A program made the position numbers and the translations under genes. Shown one piece after another: positions 59,047 to 64,000 of a DNA stretch of 64,000 bases (position 1 is the first letter of the stretch; each line of letters starts with the position of its first letter). The notes under the pieces are model-generated. The model was given only the letters and a program-made list of their open reading frames with translations. It was not told the DNA's origin and did no database searches. The stretch is from Microbispora sp. H13382 (lineage in GTDB: Bacteria; Actinomycetota; Actinomycetes; Streptosporangiales; Streptosporangiaceae), in contig NZ_JABBXA010000022.1 in NCBI RefSeq assembly GCF_014161445.1, forward strand, positions 62,001 to 126,000, in the 5' to 3' direction.

Positions 59047-59354
59047 TTGAGCTTCACCGTCAGATGTCCCTCCAAGGCGGTCTTGGCGATGATGGCTCCG
59101 GCTTCGGCACTCATTTTCACGCCGAACTCGACCTCCACTTCGTCTGGGCCGACGACGCCGTCGGAGAACGTGCGCAACGCGGCCTGAGCGGCCCCACGGA
59201 CCTGCGCGAGTGCGTCCTCGAAGCTCTGTTTGGCTTCGTAGAGGACGCGGTCACCGCGAGAGGAGGCCGGGGTCCAGCCCCCGGCCGGCCTGTCGTCCGT
59301 CTCCACGATCACGGCGCCGCCGTCGATCTCCCAGCGCACGAGTTGCTCAGTCAT
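59025..59354 (-). CDS. Trypco1/CU044_2847-like protein
   Basis: 109 residues, soluble. The layout LVRWEIDGGAVIVETDD, then KQSFEDALAQVRGAAQAALRTF, and EVEVEFGVKMSAEAGAIIAKTALEGHLTVKLKW matches the trypsin-co-occurring domain 1 (CU044_2847) family: a beta-rich small protein ending in a conserved KW.xPG-like tail (KWTAPGA). These genes sit next to trypsin-VMAP genes, as here, and may recognise or inhibit the peptidase. agagg precedes the ATG at 59354 by four to five bases. First gene of the operon. Confidence 0.8.
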   Translation of the reverse strand: MTEQLVRWEIDGGAVIVETDDRPAGGWTPASSRGDRVLYEAKQSFEDALAQVRGAAQAALRTFSDGVVGPDEVEVEFGVKMSAEAGAIIAKTALEGHLTVKLKWTAPGA

Positions 59355-59438
59355 CGGACCTCTCATATCGACGCCCGCATGGCCGGGCTTCCGCCCCGAA
59401 TGCCGCGGGAAGACCAGTAAACAAGCCAGCCGACCGGG

Positions 59439-59452
59439 GGAAGGAACCTTCC
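59439..59452. promoter_or_regulatory. Dyad ggaagg-aa-ccttcc in mdh/conflict-operon promoter gap
   Basis: Near-perfect 14-bp inverted repeat in the 261-base gap between the divergent Trypco1 and mdh genes, 85 bases from the Trypco1 ATG. Possible operator; no known match. Confidence 0.35.
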
Positions 59453-59615
59453 TTTTATCCGCGGACCAGATCACGACATCCAGTAGGCCCGATATGTGGC
59501 ACCTCGGCCGGACCAGTGGCACGGCGATGTGGGACTCAACCCTGACCTGCTCACGAGGGGATACGGCCCGGCGGGTAGCATCCGTGAGTCACACAAATCG
59601 CGAATGGGGAACGTC

Positions 59616-60593
<978 letters not shown>

Positions 60594-60602
60594 GAGCTGT
60601 CA

Positions 60603-60644
60603 CGCGAGGGGCGGGCCGGGCGACCGGCCCGCCCCTCGCGTTTT
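60603..60644 (+). terminator. Strong intrinsic terminator after mdh
   Basis: 17-bp perfect arms (60603-60619 and 60624-60640) with a gcga tetraloop, directly followed by tttt, ten bases after the mdh stop. Confidence 0.92.
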
Positions 60645-60691
60645 CCGCGGGTTTCCCGTGCGCTACGGCTCCGTCTGGGCAGTTGACGGGC

Positions 60692-62068
60692 ATGGACGGG
60701 ATGTACGACGTGGTGGTGCTCGGCCTGGGACCGGGCGGAGAGGGCGTCGCGGGGCGGCTGGCGGAGGCCGGCCTCAGCGTCGCCGGGGTGGAGGCCCGCC
60801 TGATCGGGGGCGAATGCGCCTACTGGGGCTGCGTCCCCTCCAAGATGATGGTGCGGGCCGCGGGGCTGCTGGCCGAGGCACGGCGGGTGCCCGGCATGGC
60901 CGGCTCGGTCCGGGTGTCCCCGAAGTGGGCCCCGGTGATCGACCGGATCACCGGCGAGGCGACGGACGGCTGGAGCGACGACGCCAAGGCGGAGCAATTC
61001 GAGAGCGCGGGCGTCCACCTCGTCCGGGGCCGCGGCCGGATCACCGGGCCACGGGAGGTGACCGTGGACGGCCGGGTGCTGCGGGCCCGGCGCGGGATCG
61101 TCCTCGCCACCGGCACCAGCCCCGACGTCCCCCCGATCGACGGCCTGGAGGGCACGCCGTACTGGACGAACCGCAACGCCGTCGCGGCCCGGCAGGCGCC
61201 CGAGTCGCTGATCGTGCTGGGCGGCGGGGCGGTCGGCTGCGAACTCGCCCAGGTGTTCGCCCGGTTCGGCACGCGGGTGTCGGTCGTGGAGGCCGCCGAC
61301 CGCCTGCTGCCGCAGGCGGAGCCCGAGGCGGGCGTGCTGCTGGCCCGGGTGTTCGCCGGTGAGGGCCTCGCGGCGTACACCGGTGTCGGGGCCGCGCGGG
61401 TACGGCACGACGACGACGGCTTCACACTGACGCTTGAGGACGGCCGGGCCCTCCGCGCCGCGCGTCTACTGGTCGCCACCGGCCGCAGGACCGACCTGGC
61501 CGCTATCGGCGCGGGAGAGGCCGGCCTCGACGAGAGCGCCAGGTTCGTCACCGTGGACGATCGGATGCGCGCCGCCGACGGCGTGTGGGCGGTGGGCGAC
61601 GTGACCGGCCGGGGAGCCTACACGCACGTCGCCGTCTACCAGGGCAGGATCGCGGCCCGCGACATCCTCGGCGAGGGCGGTCCGGCCGCCGACTACCGGG
61701 CGGTGCCCCATGTCACGTTCACCGACCCCGAGGTGGGCTCGGTGGGCCTCACCGAGCGGGAGGCCCGGGAGGCCGGGCTCGACGTACGGGTGGGCTTCGC
61801 CCACGTCGACGAGTCGGCCCGCGGCTGGATCCACGGGGCCGGGCACGAGGGCTTCGTCAAGCTGGTGGAGGACGCGCGGCGTGGCGTGCTGGTCGGCGCC
61901 ACGAGCGCCGGACCGGCCGGCGGGGAGGTGCTCGGCGCGCTGGTGGTGGCGGTGCAGAACGAGATCCCCACGACGCGGCTGCGGCACATGATGTACGCCT
62001 ATCCGACCTTCCACCGGGCCATCGAGGACGCGCTCGAGACGCTCGACGGCCAGGTGCCGGGCCTGTGA
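60692..62068 (+). CDS. Dihydrolipoyl-dehydrogenase-like flavoprotein lacking the C-terminal His
   Basis: 458 residues of the class-I pyridine nucleotide-disulfide oxidoreductase fold. FAD motif VVVLGLGPGGEGVAGRLAEAG, redox disulfide GGECAYWGCVPSKMM (about residues 36-50, CxxxxC), NAD motif LIVLGGGAVGCELAQVFARFG and VWAVGDVTGRG. At the C-terminus, where LPD/mercuric reductases have HxHPTxSE, this protein reads YAYPTFHRAI: the proton-relay His is Tyr and the following Glu is missing. It probably is not a lipoamide dehydrogenase; a related quinone, mycothiol or unknown substrate reductase is possible. ATG 60692 or 60701. Its 3' end overlaps a minus-strand frame. Confidence 0.85.
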   Translation: MDGMYDVVVLGLGPGGEGVAGRLAEAGLSVAGVEARLIGGECAYWGCVPSKMMVRAAGLLAEARRVPGMAGSVRVSPKWAPVIDRITGEATDGWSDDAKAEQFESAGVHLVRGRGRITGPREVTVDGRVLRARRGIVLATGTSPDVPPIDGLEGTPYWTNRNAVAARQAPESLIVLGGGAVGCELAQVFARFGTRVSVVEAADRLLPQAEPEAGVLLARVFAGEGLAAYTGVGAARVRHDDDGFTLTLEDGRALRAARLLVATGRRTDLAAIGAGEAGLDESARFVTVDDRMRAADGVWAVGDVTGRGAYTHVAVYQGRIAARDILGEGGPAADYRAVPHVTFTDPEVGSVGLTEREAREAGLDVRVGFAHVDESARGWIHGAGHEGFVKLVEDARRGVLVGATSAGPAGGEVLGALVVAVQNEIPTTRLRHMMYAYPTFHRAIEDALETLDGQVPGL

Positions 62069-62635
62069 GCCCGGTGCCCTCGCCGCACTGGCCGCCATCG
62101 CCACCAGCGCCGCCACCTCGGAGACGACGGTCAGCCGCTGGGTGAACCCGGCGGGCACCGTGCCGGGGTCGAGGTGCAGCATCCGGAAGGCGTACGGCAG
62201 GACCACCAGGAGCAGCGAGCCGAGCGCGACGGCGCACAGCACGCGCACCAGACGCGAGCGGGTGGCCCGGGCGACGAGCAGCCCGGCCACCGGCAGGCTG
62301 ACGAAGGCCGCGAAGGCGGCATAGCGGTGGATGCCGCCGGACAGCGACAGCGACAGCCCCGGCCGGTCGGTCGGGAACCCGGCCACCAGCAGCAGGCAGG
62401 CGCCCCACACGCCCACCAGCAGCGCCGCACGCCGGTCCAGCCGCGACAGCCGTACGGCGAGGACGGCCGAGCCCAGGGCGATCGCCGTCAGTGAGACCGG
62501 CAGCAGCCACCCGTGCGGCGCGAAGGCGTACTCGCTGATCATCGCGGTGAGCGGGTCGAGCCCCGCCACCAGATGTAACGCGAACATCGCGGCGGCGCCG
62601 GCCGCCACCAGCACGTATCCCAAGACCATCCCCAT
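61466..62635 (-). CDS. DUF998-like membrane protein, frame reading on into antisense sequence
   Basis: The first ~190 residues are a coherent membrane protein resembling DUF998: helices at about 5-23, 44-62, 68-88, 104-123 and 130-150, with ISEYAFAPHGW and FPTDRPG. It should end near RLTVVSEVAALVAMAASAAR. No stop occurs there, and the frame continues for about 200 codons antisense to the flavoprotein gene, giving Arg/His/Pro-rich shadow-like residues to 61466. Either the stop was lost by mutation or frameshift, or the true end is at about 62070. Start ATG 62635 (or 62629). Confidence 0.55.
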   Translation of the reverse strand: MGMVLGYVLVAAGAAAMFALHLVAGLDPLTAMISEYAFAPHGWLLPVSLTAIALGSAVLAVRLSRLDRRAALLVGVWGACLLLVAGFPTDRPGLSLSLSGGIHRYAAFAAFVSLPVAGLLVARATRSRLVRVLCAVALGSLLLVVLPYAFRMLHLDPGTVPAGFTQRLTVVSEVAALVAMAASAARAPGSQARHLAVERLERVLDGPVEGRIGVHHVPQPRRGDLVLHRHHQRAEHLPAGRSGARGADQHATPRVLHQLDEALVPGPVDPAAGRLVDVGEAHPYVEPGLPGLPLGEAHRAHLGVGERDMGHRPVVGGRTALAEDVAGRDPALVDGDVRVGSPAGHVAHRPHAVGGAHPIVHGDEPGALVEAGLSRADSGQVGPAAGGDQ

Positions 62636-62728
62636 GGCACTTCACTGTGGCCGCGGGGAGGGCGGCGGCCCATCGGAGATCCACCCGAGCCGCCCCTGAG
62701 GGAACCCCTAGGGAGCGTCTCGCAGATC

Positions 62729-64000
62729 TTAGGAGACGTCGGCGGAATCCGCGGGGGCGGTCTCGGGGGTGGACGCGCGGAACCAGCGGCAGCCGTACCG
62801 GCCCATGGGGAAGCGGGCCCGGCCGTCGCCGGAGATCTCGACCGTGCCGTCCACCAGAAGGTCGGTCAGCACCTTGGACGAGTCGAGCCCGTCCAGCGTG
62901 ATCTCCACCTCCGCCTCGGTCTCACCGAGGTTGTGCACGGCCACGACCGTCTCGCCGTCGCAGTCGGCCCGGTGGGCGAACACGGCGTCCACGCCGGTGT
63001 CGAGCACCGTGTAGTCGCCCCACGCGAACTCCGGGCAGTCGCGGTAGTGCCGGATCAGCCGGGTGATCCAGGACAGCAGCGAGTCGGGGTCGCGCTCCTG
63101 CGCGCTGACGTTGACCTTCTCAGGACCGTATTCCCCTGTCGGCATGGGGATGCGCACCTTGGAGGGGTCGGCGTCGCTGAAGCCGCCGTTGCGGTGGGGG
63201 GTCCACTGCATCGGCGTGCGGACGGCCTGGCGGCCCTCCAGCTCCAGGTTCTCCCCCATGCCGATCTCCTCTCCGTAGAAGAGCACCGGGGTGCCCGGCA
63301 GGGAGAACAGCAGGCTGTAGACCATCTTGATCCGGTCCATGTCGCCGCCCAGCATGGTGGGCACGCGTCGCCGCAGGCCCCGGCCGAACAACTGCATGTC
63401 CTTGTCCGGGCCGAAGGCCGCGAAGACCTCCTCACGCTCGGCGTCGTTCAGCTTGTCGAGTGTGAGCTCGTCGTGGTTGCGGACGAAGGTCGCCCACTGC
63501 GAGTCCTTGGGCGGGGCCGGCCGCTCGCGCAGGGCGGCGGCCAGCGGACCGGCGTCCTGGCGGGCCAGCGACAGGTACGTCCGCTGCATGGTGATGAAGT
63601 CGAAGCACATGGTGATCTCGTCGCCGAGATCGTTGCCGAAGTACCGCACCAGGTCGTCGTACGGCAGGTTCACCTCGCCGAGGAGGATGGCGCTGCCGTC
63701 GCGGCGGCTGAGGAAGGCCCGCAGGCACGCGAAGAACTCGTGCGGGTCGGGCAGGTCGTCGCTGTCGGTGACCTGCTCGATGAGGAACGGCACGGCGTCC
63801 ACCCGGAAGCCCGACAGGCCCAGCTCCATCCAGAAGCCGAGGATCCGGGAGATCTCGTCCTGCACCTCGTGGTTGGCGGTGTTCAGGTCGGGCTGGAACC
63901 GGTAGAACCGGTGGAAGTAGTACTGCTCGGTCTTCTCGTCGTACTCCCAGAGGCTGTCCTCCTCGTCGGGGAAGACGATGCCGCCGGGATCGTCGGGCTC
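62729..64000 (-). CDS. GH13 alpha-amylase family protein (TreS-like), 5' end beyond window
   Basis: The last ~420 residues of a GH13 enzyme; the N-terminus lies beyond the window. Visible are the nucleophile region LGLSGFRVDAVPFLIE, the acid/base Glu in LLGEVNLPYDDLVRYFG, the third catalytic Asp in FVRNHDELTLDKL, and GTPVLFYGEEIGMGENL with TPMQWT. The C-terminal beta domain ends near GRYGCRWFRAS. The motif pattern (QYYFHRFYRFQPDLN, GRQAVRTPMQW) is closest to trehalose synthase and related maltose-converting enzymes, acting on maltose or short glucans in the cytoplasm. The product could be trehalose synthase or an amylase-type paralogue. Confidence 0.88.
   Translation of the reverse strand, partial: EPDDPGGIVFPDEEDSLWEYDEKTEQYYFHRFYRFQPDLNTANHEVQDEISRILGFWMELGLSGFRVDAVPFLIEQVTDSDDLPDPHEFFACLRAFLSRRDGSAILLGEVNLPYDDLVRYFGNDLGDEITMCFDFITMQRTYLSLARQDAGPLAAALRERPAPPKDSQWATFVRNHDELTLDKLNDAEREEVFAAFGPDKDMQLFGRGLRRRVPTMLGGDMDRIKMVYSLLFSLPGTPVLFYGEEIGMGENLELEGRQAVRTPMQWTPHRNGGFSDADPSKVRIPMPTGEYGPEKVNVSAQERDPDSLLSWITRLIRHYRDCPEFAWGDYTVLDTGVDAVFAHRADCDGETVVAVHNLGETEAEVEITLDGLDSSKVLTDLLVDGTVEISGDGRARFPMGRYGCRWFRASTPETAPADSADVS

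Noticed and set aside
53560..59615. A hidden FxSxx-COOH precursor peptide near the FxsC-like TIR gene
   Set aside because: No short frame ending in the FxSxx pattern with a ribosome site was found in the flanking gaps or between genes.

Overview
This is a high-GC actinomycete chromosome segment. Supporting signs are overlapping start/stop codons, several probable leaderless starts, an ergothioneine egtABCD operon, a cellulase under a CebR box, actinobacterial-type DapD and malate dehydrogenase, and a SAV_2336/VMAP-type conflict operon. The gene mix fits the Streptosporangiaceae, but the family is an inference. No rRNA, tRNA, CRISPR array, integrase or transposase was seen, and no gap between genes exceeds about 300 bases.

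Layout. 1-5.8 kb: a surface-protein fragment, a DUF4239 membrane protein, an NAD(P)-binding protein, a large secreted M14 carboxypeptidase and an SPW-repeat membrane protein. 6.0-11.5 kb: a choline/betaine locus with Rieske ferredoxin, ferredoxin reductase, divergent IclR regulator, betA and betB. 11.5-19.7 kb: an alpha/beta hydrolase diverging from a MarR regulator, a Mut7-C protein, pirin, a MerR regulator, a DUF6461 protein, an AhpD-like protein and a LuxR/ATPase/TPR regulator. 19.8-31.0 kb: a nine-gene minus-strand operon and a divergent two-gene unit that together encode heptose activation (gmhA, hldE, gmhB), five glycosyltransferases, a UXS-like epimerase, an SDR and an O-carbamoyltransferase. 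They probably make a carbamoylated heptose-containing glycan or glycoside. The set resembles the bleomycin sugar genes but has no NRPS/PKS.

31.1-35.7 kb: a SnoaL-like protein, a stand-alone TIR-domain protein, a small membrane protein, then three adjacent broken genes (hydrolase, sensor kinase, response regulator). 35.9-43.3 kb: DedA, a two-component pair, a divergent ABC exporter of the FtsX type and an orphan sensor kinase. 43.4-47.5 kb: egtABCD. 47.6-51.4 kb: a membrane protein diverging from a second two-component pair across a perfect 9+9 bp dyad, then dapD and a 58-residue membrane protein. 51.5-53.4 kb: a CBM2-GH6 cellulase with a CebR operator.

53.6-59.35 kb: a tightly overlapping four-gene operon (Trypco1-type protein, trypsin-VMAP protein, MoxR ATPase, SAV_2336/vWA-like protein fused to an FxsC-like TIR domain). 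This is a candidate NTP-dependent conflict or immunity system and is the most unusual feature of the window. 59.6-64 kb: malate dehydrogenase, an atypical dihydrolipoyl-dehydrogenase-like flavoprotein, a DUF998 membrane protein whose frame runs antisense into it, and the C-terminal part of a GH13 (TreS-like) enzyme.
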